Positions 13,927 to 25,439 of a stretch of DNA of 64,000 bases are shown piece after piece; positions within the stretch are counted from its first letter, which is position 1; the number at the start of each line of letters is the position of its first letter. Below the pieces are notes generated by a model. The model saw only the letters and a list, made by a program, of their open reading frames with translations. It did no database searches and had not been told where the DNA came from. The translations under genes were made by a program, and so were the position numbers. Origin of the DNA: Vanilla planifolia (taxonomy: Eukaryota > Streptophyta > Magnoliopsida > Asparagales > Orchidaceae); contig CM043878.1 in NCBI GenBank assembly GCA_023846275.1, positions 6,627,501-6,691,500 on the forward strand. Direction: 5' to 3'.

Positions 13927-15065
13927 TAAGATAGAATATTGTTTTTGTGATTGAAACGATACAAATGTTATAGACTCGTCTCCTTGAGCTCTATTCAATT
14001 GTATGCTTTTTTTCATATTTTAGAATACATTTTTTAAATATTTTGAACATGTTTTCAAAACTTATATAAAATTATATTATTTTATCATGTATTTAAATTT
14101 TTTTTTGGTAAATATCAATTTTAAAAATAATGTTATAGTAATAAAATATGGTTTGTCATGCAATAGTCAAAGTAATTGTTATTGTTCCATCGATGTTTGT
14201 ATATTTTAATAAAAAATTATTATTTAAATAAAATATTCTGACTTCTCTTCATGAGAGCAAGATTGTTCGATCGTGAAACTACATAATCAGATGATTTTGG
14301 TTACTCTTACAATTCTAAAGTAAGTTGCGATAAATGATTTATGTTTAGTCTCACACTATGCATTTTCTATTCATGTTTCTTCTTATAAGAATTCTCCTAC
14401 GTATTACAAACACCTTGTTTTCTGAGTTGGCTAACCTCTTGATCTGCTTGGGAAGTAATGACCTGTGCAGCTAGTGTTACTTGATTTATGGATGCAAGAG
14501 TAAAATCCCAATCCAACATAATCTCATTTGAGTTTGGGATTTATTTTTTACTTGTTAACTATACTTAATGGATACAAGAGTCATTGTTCCAACCTAAAGA
14601 TTTACTTAGTATGCTAAATAGGTTAATGGGTTAGTCAAGTTTAAAATATTATTAATTAAATAGTATTATAATAACATATTTTTTGTAGCAAATCAATTTA
14701 ATTTTTTTTAAAATGATTTATTTGAATTTAATTTGTATGTTTTGTAATAAACATCTAATCAATTAACATTATAATTAAAGTAAAAGTGAAATACTTAAAA
14801 TTAAATTCAAAATATATCTCTTTGCGGTTCATTACTCCAACCAAAACAATTTTCAAGGGATTTTATATTTTTTCTTCTTCTTTAAGTTCTCCTATAAATA
14901 TGAGTATTAACAATCTAAAATTTGAAAAATTATCTAAACAAATTTATTAAAAATACTTAAAATTTATTATTATCAAACAAAATATTATGATTAAAAATTA
15001 ATAATACAATAAAATACACATTCAAAAGTATCTCATAGAGTCTCAATGTTTCCTCAAATGGAGGA
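13927..15065. other. AT-rich spacer between the 1.3-kb repeats
   Basis: Contains no gene, RNA or element that I can support. Confidence 0.5.
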
Positions 15066-16336
15066 ATACATCTTGCTTATTGATAATCATTGATTTCATC
15101 AATATCAACTATATTTGTCATCCTAATCTAATAATTACAAGATATTTTATCATGTCTTTTATAAATATGTTTGTACATATATTTTATTAATGAAATTGTT
15201 TTGCTAATCTACACATTTATGTGATATCCTATACATAATAATAGATATGGTTCATATGATACTATATATTATCAAGAATTATCTTTATTATTTTAATTAT
15301 GGTGCCTAAATCTCTTTCTTTAAAATTAGATATGAATTTTTCCTTTAATAATATAACTAAATCTTCTTGCTTTCAATACATATGTTACATATTTTTCAAG
15401 ACATTATCTATAACATAATAGAATATATCATTCTTAATAACAAATCTATGACTTATAATAATAATGTTTTTTATAGGATATCATAATTTTATAATCTTTA
15501 GAACTTTTGATGTTGCAAAAGCAATTTAAAGAATGTTGTTAGAAACAAATTAATGTGTTTATCATATTTCAATATTTGATATAAATATTAATTTTTAAAA
15601 CTTTTAACTCGTTTTTAGTATCTCTTCTTTGGATTAAGGAGCACAATTGTTTGAACTTATTTATTTTGGTCCACCTTGACGTTAAGAATGTTGTTCAAGA
15701 GGATGTAATAATGGACATTAAAAGGAGCAAAACAAATATAGTAAAAATAAATTTGATGAGTTTTTACTAATAATACATGTCATATAGCATGTCGATATAT
15801 CTAATTATGTTTTCATCATTTTCAATCCATACTCAAACCTCTTGCGATGTTACAAGATTATTATCAACATATTGATTATGCATATTTTAGTGTGAAGAAT
15901 GACTCCTTGGTTTTTTAGTATTGAAAGTTCTCTTAAACTTTAAAAATACATCGAATTAAGATTTATTATTAAGGGTGATAAAACTTTATCTATGAATTGA
16001 CTTTATTTTTTTGAATTATTTTACATCTTATATTTAGTATCATAAAAATACAACTAGATAAAACTATGATTATCTCGTGGCTTACCTAAACATTTATAAA
16101 ATGATTCATATGATTATAATTTTTGAATGTGAAAATCTTTAGAACATTCATAGATGAATATGGTATTATAATTTTTTTGTGATTTTCACCAAATAAGAGT
16201 TGAATTAAATTGCAATTATCAATTCGTTGGTGATAAGAATGGTTAACTAATAGTTTAACACAGAGGTTTATAAATAGAAATCATATGCTATGTAATGAGA
16301 TAGAACAAGTCAACATTTGAGGCATATGAAGAGATA
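15066..16336. repeat. 1.3-kb direct repeat, copy 2
   Basis: Diverged second copy of the segment at 12670-13926, offset by about 2.4 kb. It ends about 280 bp downstream of the stop codon of the first LEA gene. Neither copy has an open reading frame of note. Confidence 0.65.
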
Positions 16337-16619
16337 TATTTTTAAAAATACTTTATAATGGGAAAAAACAAGTCTAATTTAGTTAAAATATATAGTTGAA
16401 AAAATGTAAACAATATTCAACTCCATAAACATGTGATTTCCATGTTCTTTGACTAGGTCAGATGACTGCTTGGTATTAAGAGCAGATGATTCAGTCCTTG
16501 AAAAGAAAAGAAAAAAAGACTATTTTTTTATCGAACTAATAGTGTTAAATCATTTAAAAAAGAAGAGGAAGAACAAAATCTCTAAAAACTAAAACTTAAA
16601 ACAAATTTGAATTTTAACT

Positions 16620-16907
16620 CTAGTGTTTAAGCAGAATCCGCCGCAACTCCGCAGGATCGATTTCATTGAGATGGTTCGCCGGCCGATAGTACCCAGTCAC
16701 TGGATCCGGCACCCAAGCAACCGCCGGCGAGTCCGTAGTTAACGTCGCCGTCTCCTTACTCACATTCATGACCACTGATTTCTCTTCAAGGTTCCTGCCT
16801 GTTGCCTCGGCAGCGGAGGAGAATCCCCTCCGACAAACTGCGTGCTTGCCAATGCCATCGGAAAGGAGAGCAATCAGCGGTTTCCCATTGCGGAGAAAAC
16901 GAGCCAT
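16620..16907 (-). CDS. SAG21: SAG21/LEA5-like late embryogenesis abundant protein (copy 1)
   Basis: A 95-residue intronless frame. It belongs to the LEA_3 (LEA5/SAG21) family: small stress- and senescence-induced plant proteins, of which Arabidopsis SAG21 is mitochondrial and linked to oxidative-stress tolerance. The sequence shows the hallmarks. The N-terminus MARFLRNGKPLIALLSDG is basic and hydrophobic with no acidic residue until the Asp of LLSDG, a likely mitochondrial presequence, followed by RRGFSSAAEA at about residues 27-36. The conserved C-terminal block has WVPDPVTGYYRPAN (about 65-78) and EIDPAELRRILLK (about 82-94). Length is typical. The start is the Met beginning the conserved N-terminus. 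Many family members have an intron after the presequence; none is seen here or in the neighbouring paralogue, and the two share upstream sequence, so they arose by local duplication. A G-box lies about 290 bp upstream of the ATG. Confidence 0.92.
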   Translation of the reverse strand: MARFLRNGKPLIALLSDGIGKHAVCRRGFSSAAEATGRNLEEKSVVMNVSKETATLTTDSPAVAWVPDPVTGYYRPANHLNEIDPAELRRILLKH

Positions 16908-17194
16908 CCGATTAATCGAGAAGAGAATCTTTAACCGCCAGCCGTGAAGTGTTCGAGATGAAGGAAACCCTAATACTGTTGCCCGACGCCGGCCAGAGAA
17001 AGCCTAATTCTCGTTGAAGGAAACACAAATTCTCTGATGGGAGCAAAACGGAATTTGCCAGCAATTTATTGGAAGGATAGCCGAAAGGTTTGAAAAGGCT
17101 CGGTCTACGGAGACAAACCGGATCTTGGCCTAATATCGTGCCGGTTCACCAGGCGTAAAACATTCGATTGAATTTAAGCAAACGAAAGATGCCC

Positions 17195-17200
17195 CACGTG
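17195..17200. promoter_or_regulatory. G-box/ABRE core upstream of LEA copy 1
   Basis: CCCACGTGGC contains the palindromic CACGTG, the site bound by plant bZIP/bHLH factors and the core of abscisic-acid response elements. It lies about 290 bp upstream of the LEA start codon. The paralogue has a CACGTG in a similar place, which supports function, but activity is inferred. Confidence 0.6.
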
Positions 17201-17761
17201 GCAAACCACAATTAACTCGATTAAGTTATTTAAAACATGCCGAAGTAAGTTGGAAACACTGCTAGCAGAGGCGGAGTCAACTAAAAAAACTAGCTCGTTT
17301 TTTAATATATAAGGTTTTCTACAAATTTAATGTTAATCAATCAAATAAATTAATTCTTAATCATGTCAAGTTATCGAATTGAAACAAATAAAAAGTTGTA
17401 AAAAATTGAATTAAATAAAAAAAAAGATTACTAAGAAATTAAATTCAGCAAAAATGCTTTTTTTGGATTTGAGTAATAATTAAATCAAATATCTAAACAT
17501 CAAATTTAATTAGATAAAAGAGAAAAGTCATAAACCAATCTAAATAAAATAAATATTAAATTCATTTTTTAAAGAGATTTTATTTCTTACATTAAAATTC
17601 AATTAAAAATAAAAAAAATCAAATAGGATAAAATCTTTGATATCAAAAAAACTTGTGTGATAATTCATTTTTTAATTGATTTTGTTTCTTAGATTAAAAA
17701 ATTCAATGGAAAATAAAAAAATCAAACGGTATCAATTCCTTAAGGTCAGAACAACTTATCT

Positions 17762-17791
17762 AAATCAAATCAAATCAAATCAAATCAAATC
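17762..17791. repeat. (AAATC)6 microsatellite
   Basis: Six perfect tandem copies of AAATC lie between the two LEA genes. Confidence 0.9.
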
Positions 17792-17794
17792 GTT

Positions 17795-18190
17795 CGTACT
17801 GTCGGTTTAGTTTGATATTTTTAACATCGAACTGGCGCACCGCCAAAGGAGCAATTAAGGGAGGCTTAATGGAAACAATTAGAAGTTTTAAATTAGGGCA
17901 AGGGGATGACTCCTGTTGCCGAATAGTGCCCGTCGGCGGTTCTGAACGGCTGAAATTAAAAGAAAGAAAAGTAGGTACGTAGCCTACACGGCGAGATGGA
18001 GTGGAAATAAAGCAAAACAAATGAATGCGGAAGGGAGATAAGAGTAGCAAAAGACGACGGTTACTGAAGACGTTGGAACGGAATCGAGAAAAGCTGAAAG
18101 GATTAGTATCGGACGGCGGATCGGAGAAAATAACAAGAAAACTTGACCGGCGGCTGCTGCGTTCTATTAGGTTACCTTTGAGAAGATAGG
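17795..18190 (-). other. GC-richer leader-like stretch between the LEA genes
   Basis: The minus strand here is pyrimidine-rich with Ser/Pro/Arg-coding potential. It includes a 91-codon open frame at 17775-18050 (start MLLLSPFRIHLFCF) that matches no family I know. Base composition and CT-richness resemble a plant 5' leader or first exon rather than the AT-rich spacer on either side. It may be the remains of a gene or promoter caught between the duplicated LEA units. No downstream exon was found. Confidence 0.3.
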
Positions 18191-18745
18191 AAGTGGGATC
18201 AACGGTCGTTATATTTTATTAAATAAATCAAAGGTCCCCAAAAAATCAAGGGGTAGATCATTAGGTGACGTGAATTTTAAATATTAAAATAATTATTAAA
18301 CTAATTAATGACAGCTTGAAGTTATAATGAGAACCTTAGTAGAGGGTAAAACAATAATTTAATGAAAATTAATGTTGTGATATTATATTGAAAATATTAA
18401 AGATTGAAAAAACTGAAACTTTTTACTTAAAAATTATATTTTTATATTACAGAAATGTTGAGATGAATTTATATTTCACCACCAATACCTAACAATAATT
18501 TTATTACGATTATAAAAATATTTGTCAAATTCAAATAACAATCAACATGTGATTTCCATCTTCTTTGACTTGTGCCCGATGGCTGCGCATATGATTACGA
18601 GTCAATTAATTGAAAAAAAAAACAATTTATTACTGAGCTATTAATTCGTAGATCGTTTATAATATCCTGAAAAAGATCACATCAGAAAGGTAAGCAGGGA
18701 CAAAATCTCCATAACCAACACCGAAGAAAATTTCGATTTTTAACC

Positions 18746-19039
18746 CTAGTTCTTGAGCAAAATCCGGCGCAACTCCGCAGGATCGATCTCGTGGAGACGG
18801 TTCGCTGGCCGATAGTATCCCGTCGTTGGATCCGGCACCCAAGCAACGGCCGGCGAGTCCGATGCAACCGCCGCTATCTCCTTCCTCCCTTTCAAGATCA
18901 CAGCCTTCTCTTCAGGATTCATTCCCCTTTCAGTGGCCGCCGACGCCGCAGCGAACCCTCTCCGGTGCACACCAGACTCACCGACGCCATCAGAGAGGAG
19001 AGCAACGAGAGATTTCCCGTTGCGGAGAAAGCGCGCCAT
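18746..19039 (-). CDS. SAG21: SAG21/LEA5-like late embryogenesis abundant protein (copy 2)
   Basis: A 97-residue intronless paralogue of the gene at 16620-16907, on the same strand about 1.8 kb away. It has the same architecture: MARFLRNGKSLVALLSDG presequence, RRGFAAASAA, then the conserved WVPDPTTGYYRPAN and EIDPAELRRILLKN. The open frame continues 37 codons upstream (to 19150), but homology with copy 1 starts at this Met, and the TATA box at 19165-19172 would put the RNA start at about 19130-19140, leaving an ordinary short leader, so I choose the internal Met. The middle region (about residues 30-60) differs most between the copies. Expected role: mitochondrial LEA protein induced by drought, oxidative stress or senescence. 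That is family knowledge and is not shown by the sequence itself. Confidence 0.93.
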   Translation of the reverse strand: MARFLRNGKSLVALLSDGVGESGVHRRGFAAASAATERGMNPEEKAVILKGRKEIAAVASDSPAVAWVPDPTTGYYRPANRLHEIDPAELRRILLKN

Positions 19040-19164
19040 CGGATTAATCGATAAGAGAATCTTGAGCCGCCAGCCAGAGAGCGTTTGAGCTGAAACACAA
19101 ACTCTCTCCGAGGGCAGCCCGCGAAACCTAATTAACCGATGAGAACACAAGGCGATTAGCCTGC

Positions 19165-19172
19165 TATATATA
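19165..19172 (-). promoter_or_regulatory. TATA box of LEA copy 2
   Basis: TATATATA lies 126-133 bp upstream of the chosen ATG in a CT-rich setting typical of plant core promoters. Transcription would start about 30 bp further on, near 19135. I found no equally clear TATA box for LEA copy 1. Confidence 0.6.
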
Positions 19173-19267
19173 GAGAGGGAGGGGAAGTCGTGAGGGATTC
19201 CAGTTAAAGAAGGATCGCCGAAAGGCTTCGCTCGGGTTGGTCAAAACAAACCGGCCACACGGTTCAC

Positions 19268-19273
19268 CACGTG
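19268..19273. promoter_or_regulatory. G-box/ABRE core upstream of LEA copy 2
   Basis: CACGTG in ACCACGTGTAC lies about 230 bp upstream of the start codon. It corresponds to the G-box of the other LEA promoter. The two upstream regions also share CCGGTTCACCA- and GCCGAAAGG-type words, so promoter and gene were duplicated together. Confidence 0.6.
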
Positions 19274-19999
19274 TACAGTTTAGATTAAATAAAAAATAAT
19301 ATATATGTAAAATTGCACTCGCGGTGAGGATACCAGGGCTTCTGAAGGGATGTGCGACACTTTGTTTCGCGGTGAGGATGTGCGACACTTGGCAATGCTT
19401 TAACGAAGCCCTATCGATGAGGTTTACTACAAAGCGATTATAAAATCTGCCGAATGATCTGGAAGATGATCTTAACGCGTTACGTCATATCTAGAAAATA
19501 TCTTTTTAATTTATTTTTTGGTTTAGGGAGACCGCGAGTTTTTGTATGCATTAATGCTTTTTTTTAATTCTACAAAAACAATGTTAAATTACTCGTCTAA
19601 AAAGATTATTAGGGGTGTTAATGGCATGTACATAAATGAAAATATTTAAATTGGGATAGGCATTTGAGATATTTTTGCATATATTTTAAATATTAAAATG
19701 CTAGTATTTTATTTGTAATCTTAAAAAAAAATGTAAAAAAAAAATACTAATTTTTAACAAATGTTTTTAAGTGATACAATGCATACAAAATTTGTACTTA
19801 AAAGTATTTAATGATGATGCATGAAAAAGAAAAAAATATTTAAGATAAGAATTATTTTATTCAACTAAAATAAATTATTTTAGTTTATACAAAGTATTAT
19901 TTATAAAAATAAAACCATAATTATAATCTTATTTTAAAACTAATATTAATCAAAAGTTGGGAATTATTAATATTATTAAATAAGATCATTACAACTATT

Positions 20000-22480
20000 A
20001 AAACTATAAAATAAAATCACTTCCCTAGAATATCGACTTGTGGTAATGTTTTCCTTCATTCAAGTTTATAAAGGAACCACTTTTAGCTATCACTTCAATT
20101 TAGCAATAGTTGCATATTTAATTGATTTGGGAGAACATTGATAATTTGGTTTTAAGAATTCAATTCTCTAACTTGATCAATGTTTCTTTAATTTGATATC
20201 TCAAGAAATGAAAAACAAGTGTTGATTTGTTTCTTTCATGTGTAATTGGCTTATTCATCAAATTGATTATATAAGTGTTACTAACAAAAATCTTCTTTAC
20301 TCTTTAAGTTACCTAGTTAGTTTAACACACCTAATAACATAACTAAACTACAACAATATACTCTACTTTACAAGTTAAAAAACAACAATTGATTGCTTAT
20401 TTGAAGACCATGAAAAAGCAATAATTCTATGCTTAAAACAATAATTGTCTAAATAAATCTTTATTCCAATCATTGTCCTAGCTGCCCACATGTGTAAAAT
20501 TATTTGATAAATTATAAAACAAATCATGATTAAAAGTGTAATTTATGTATTGCATAATTCTCTTGATAACCTTCACATGAGAATAGCATAGAGATTATAA
20601 AAAATTATTAATCAATTAGACTCCATAATATATGTTAAGTCCTGTGCAAATCAAACATCTTAAGCTCAAGTAAAATCAGTTAGTTTTTAATTATCTTTTT
20701 TGGTCGACTTTATTCCAACGTACGTGACAATCTTCACATAATTACACTCATGTGTACAAATCCTCTTTAGAAAATTATTAGCATACTTTTTTTAAACAAA
20801 TGGATGTCCCGTTTTTTCTTTGAGTATCTTTTATATCAAAAAAGTATGTCATTAAACCAAAATCTATCATATAAAATTCTTGTATTATAAACTCTTTTGC
20901 ATTTTGTCTATTAGTTTGGAAAGACTACTTCCAAAGCCTAAATCATTGATATGAAAACAACAATAAAATATAATCAAAATTATTGACTATTGCATATAAA
21001 CATGTTCAAATGAGCATTCCTAAAATCCAATTTCATGAAAGAAAGAACTAATGCACTTATTCCAACTATGCTTTATATTTGAGTACTTTAGCACCTTAAA
21101 GTACATTCTTTCTTTGATAGATCAAGTACGACTAAGAATTTTATTTTCTTCAAAAAGTTTTATTGATTTTCATGTTTAATACTTTTTATAGAGATTCAAA
21201 CTCATTTATTAATATTTTCATCATTAATTGATTTGTAGGTAATGAATCAATTATTGTTAAGTGTCATATAATAGAAACAATAAAAAATATAAAATCCAAT
21301 CTTCTATATTAAAAACAAACAATCTATAATTATCTAAATTATATCATGCTAATCTAAAAACACTTCAATAACTAAAGTTATCTTAGAGGTGTGTTTATCA
21401 TTTGTTTAATTTTTAGGTCAAGTTCTATAAGAATATTGATTTAGATTTTAAGTTCTAAGTTTCTTGTAATTTTGAAATTTGCCTCTCTTTTTTATTAGCA
21501 TTTTTTTGCTTCTATTTATTATATTAAATAAATCTTCACTGAGGAGTTCACTTTTGAATTTTTTTACTTAAGACATCTAATCATAAATAAGATTTCATAT
21601 CTTTTGGATTAATTATTTCTTTATTATGTAGTAATATTATAATGAAATGCCAAAGGATCGTGATAGAAGGTATAATAAAATCAAAACCTCAACTTCTTTT
21701 TTTATCTTCACAATAGAATTAGATATAAATAATATTGTTTCTTTCATTTGAAAAGCAAATAATTGCTGCATTAAATATAAATAATTTATATGTAATTTGG
21801 TCATATAAAATTTTTAGTTTTTCCCTTAAGTCCTTCATGATCTTTTAATCTATGATTATGAAGAACTTAGTCTTCCATAGGGGAATTGAATTGACTTGAA
21901 AACGTTTTGATTAATCTCTTCTTTCTTTTCATTTATTTCACCAAGTTGTTTTTACATTTTAAGACCTTAGGAGAGCCTTCCTTTGCTAAAATATGATTGT
22001 ATCTTGATCATTTAGATATTAAAGGCATTGTCACTATCGATTTATTTTAAATTCATACTTTTTAATGCCAAAAGACTTGGAAATAATTATTGTTTTAAAA
22101 GATTAATGCACATCTTAGATTTCAATATGGTCTAAATCTAGTACTAATATGTTGAGATAATTATTGTCTTTGAAATATGTTAAAAAAAAGAACTTGTTTA
22201 TGATCTAGTTTTAAAAGATAATCAATATATATCACACAAAATTAATAATCAGTAACAAAAGAGCATGACAATGAGAATTTTACATGCTTTTGACAAGAGA
22301 TAGCCTGCATTCATGGGATGAGGAGAAGCCCAAAATCTATTATTGTGATTAAGTATAAACAAAGATATCAAATATTGAACTATAAGCTCTTTACAAGAAT
22401 ACAAAAAAAAAAGAAGAAGAAATAAAGAGTTCTCTCCATATATATAAAAGTAGATCTCATTTCTAAATTCATTCTAACTT
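20000..22480 (-). mobile_element. Decayed Ty1/copia retrotransposon
   Basis: On the minus strand, about 20.0-21.1 kb carries recognisable remains of the reverse transcriptase and RNase H portion of a copia polyprotein, in the order expected for that family. At about 22.25-22.48 kb the sequence resembles the end of a copia LTR (a run near CCCATGAATGCAGGC). The element is a fossil with very many breaks and cannot make a protein. No target duplication was found. Its high decay marks it as much older than the solo LTRs. Confidence 0.6.
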
Positions 22481-23045
22481 ATCAAATAACAATTTTTTTC
22501 CTCGCTTAAGTTCTCTTAAGAATCACAACCAAAAAAAAATCAAAAGACAAAAAGTCAAATCATTATCAACAAACAAAACAATTCAAAATAAGCTGAGAGT
22601 GGGTTTCAAATAGAATTTTTTTTTTATATTTAATCTCTTTTTAAATCCAAATAATTAGATTTAAATATTAAATAATTTCATAAAAATACTTTAAAAAATC
22701 TCTCAAGATAATATGTTGATTTGATCAACTAAAAATTCTTATTTTTATTTAATAAATTAAAATGATTAATTTTTTCTCTTTTTAGACAATATTTAAGATA
22801 ATTAATAAAACCTAGATTATAAAATATCTATTATGAAAATACTACCAAAATTATTCAAAATATATATACATAAAAGTATAATATATATATATATTTTTTA
22901 TTCCTCTTCTCATCGTGTATATGCAAAGTATTTATAAATATATAGTATGAATATTGCAAATTTAGTACAACTTTATAGAATATTAAACTAATAATAATAT
23001 CATATATAACATAAATAATGAATATGATATGTGAGCAGAGCATAT
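22481..23045. other. AT-rich spacer
   Basis: No gene. The frame at 22855-23043 is Ile/Tyr-rich and typical of chance frames in AT-rich DNA. Confidence 0.5.
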
Positions 23046-23193
23046 GATCAATTAAAAAATATATGAATTACAATATGTCAATATATAATAAGATCAATTA
23101 AAAAGTATATGAATTACAATATGTCAATATATAATAAGATCAATTAAAAAGTATATGAATTACAATATGTCAATATATAATAAGATCAATTAA
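23046..23193 (+). repeat. 46-bp minisatellite, about 3.2 copies
   Basis: Units begin GATCAATTAAAAA at 23046, 23092, 23138 and 23184, a constant 46-bp period. The first three are almost identical and the fourth is truncated after about 10 bases. Near-identity of the units implies recent expansion or homogenisation. Confidence 0.95.
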
Positions 23194-25100
23194 TATAAAT
23201 ATATGATGTTTAATATGTAAAAATGTATGTGATCTATTGATATAAAAATAAATCAGGCTAGTATAAGAAAAAAACAAATTTTTTTTGTGAATATGATCCT
23301 ACTTATAACTTCAAATGTAAAGAAGTAAAGTGTAATAATACTCTGATACCAATTGATCTAGAATAAAGACTTAACCTTAATAAAAAGTTGACATAATTTG
23401 TCTAGGGTTAAGAAGATTGGAGAAAATTTGTTGGGAAGGGGTTAGTGTGTGATTATATTATAATGGAGAATAATTTAAGACAATAAATAATTAGTTAAAT
23501 TAAGCATAACTTTAGTTATGATTGTGATGTAACAATTTTACTTATATGACTTTTTAGAATTTTGAATATAAAACTTTTAAGAGATTGATAGCAATATGTC
23601 ATATTATAGCATATGTATTTATTTATATAAGTTTTTTGAGTTAAATTAAGCCAAATACACATACAAAATAAAGTAATTATTTTTATAAATAAATTTTTTA
23701 AGAAATTTTGAATATGTAATTAATTTGTGTGAAAACACGAGTTAAAGAACTTTATAATAATCTTAAATTAATTAGTTGAACTGCTGAAATCCTAATGTAC
23801 AACACCTTTAACAAACTAAACTTGATCAAATATGCATATCAAAAAAGAAAAAAAAACGTGCAAAAAATATTAAAATTATTTTTATTTTGTTTATAATTTT
23901 TTTTACTCACCAAGTTTTTGTTGTGTCTTCTTCTAATTAACATATTTGATGTAAACCTGAAACACATTATATATGTTTTTAGTTTTAAATAGAAGTAACA
24001 TTTTACAATAGAACAATAATTGCCATGAAATAGACTACTAATTGACATATTCAATTGCAAAGCAACTTAACAAACAATTAAAAAAGAAATATAGATGACA
24101 TTAGGATAAAGTTTCAAGAGAAGAAAAATAAATGAAAGAAGAACAACCAAAACAAAGCTGTTGAAAGATGAGCATGACATCATTTAATACTAAACACAAT
24201 AGAATTTTAAAATAAGTTATAATTCTTTTGATTATTCAACAATTATATGAATTTTTTTATCACTTTAAAATTTATCATTATTGTTAAATGAGGAAAAGAT
24301 AAATGATTAGTTAATGAGACTACAAGAGATAAATCGGCATACAAAAAACCTTAATATGGAGTTCAACTTTTTGAAGATTGGAGAGCATGAAAATGTAAAA
24401 TAATCACATGATTGCAAACAATATTTAGTGATCTTGATTCTAAATCATTATTAATGGTCATTGTGTTGATGTAATACTTTAATTAGTTCATTTCCTTCCA
24501 TATGATTAATGCATATTTGTTATGCAAAATCTATAGGGAATGTCATTTATTTGACAAGTTAATGCATTGTTAAAAATAATTAAGATTATTTTGGTGCATC
24601 TTCTATTAGTACATTTACCTTAAGCATATCATTAAATTAGTTGGATATATTACAAATATAATTAAGTAAATCATGAAATTTAAATGTGTAGGTTAACATA
24701 TTTACAAATAAATACACTTTGTATGTTAAGAACAATACATGTATATGTAGACATTAAATAGCTTTTTACACATACTACAAGTATAATCTATGTTTACTAC
24801 AACTTGTATATAAATACCCAAACTTTTTTTTATAAGATACAGTATCAATATAATTTAATATATAATAATACACATATTAAACATAATGTATTTTATATAT
24901 ACAAAATTCAAATAAGATAATATAAATATAATACATGTGTATTGCACTATATGTCAAAATTTTTCTATGATTCACTACAAAGAATACTAAAGATATTCAT
25001 AGAGATATTATAATACATGTATTCCATTTTCAAGTCTAAGTATACTTCATCTACATATATACAATAAATAATATGTTTCATACAAAATAAATAAAATTGT
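23194..25100. other. AT-rich intergenic DNA downstream of PHR2
   Basis: No supported gene. The open frame at 23839-24060 is of the random AT-rich type. The PHR2 3' untranslated region probably occupies the stretch just above this block, between about 25,100 and 25,439. Confidence 0.5.
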
Positions 25101-25439
25101 ATATTATAGTTTACTCCAAGTACAGTTAGCAGTAAGTATTCTAAGACATACTAAGGGATACAAGTCCAGACGAATATGCAAACCAAACCCATCGAACCAA
25201 AGCCAAACAGCAATATGAAGTGAATATAACAATCTCAGGTAATGTAGTAGCTTTGAGCATCCAAACATCATGAGATGCTCTTCTTCATGTAGCGAGCAGG
25301 GAAGACAATAAGAAGCAAAAACCAAATTTGGTGAGAAATACAAAAACAAAAGGGTTTAATAAAACAAAAACTTTGCTCCACATCTCTCTGATATGGACTC
25401 TTCAGGTATCACAATGCTTTCTCCAAATCGAAGAAGGGC

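Noticed and set aside
18791-19054. Plus-strand frames over the second LEA gene
   Set aside because: Antisense shadows; the minus-strand frame carries the conserved LEA5 blocks.
19040-19150. Longer N-terminus of LEA copy 2 (37 extra codons)
   Set aside because: Homology with copy 1 begins at the internal Met, and the TATA box position makes the upstream codons part of the leader.
25104-25349. 81-codon minus-strand frame below PHR2
   Set aside because: PHR2 already ends with a family-typical C-terminus and stop at 25440-25442; this is 3' flanking sequence.
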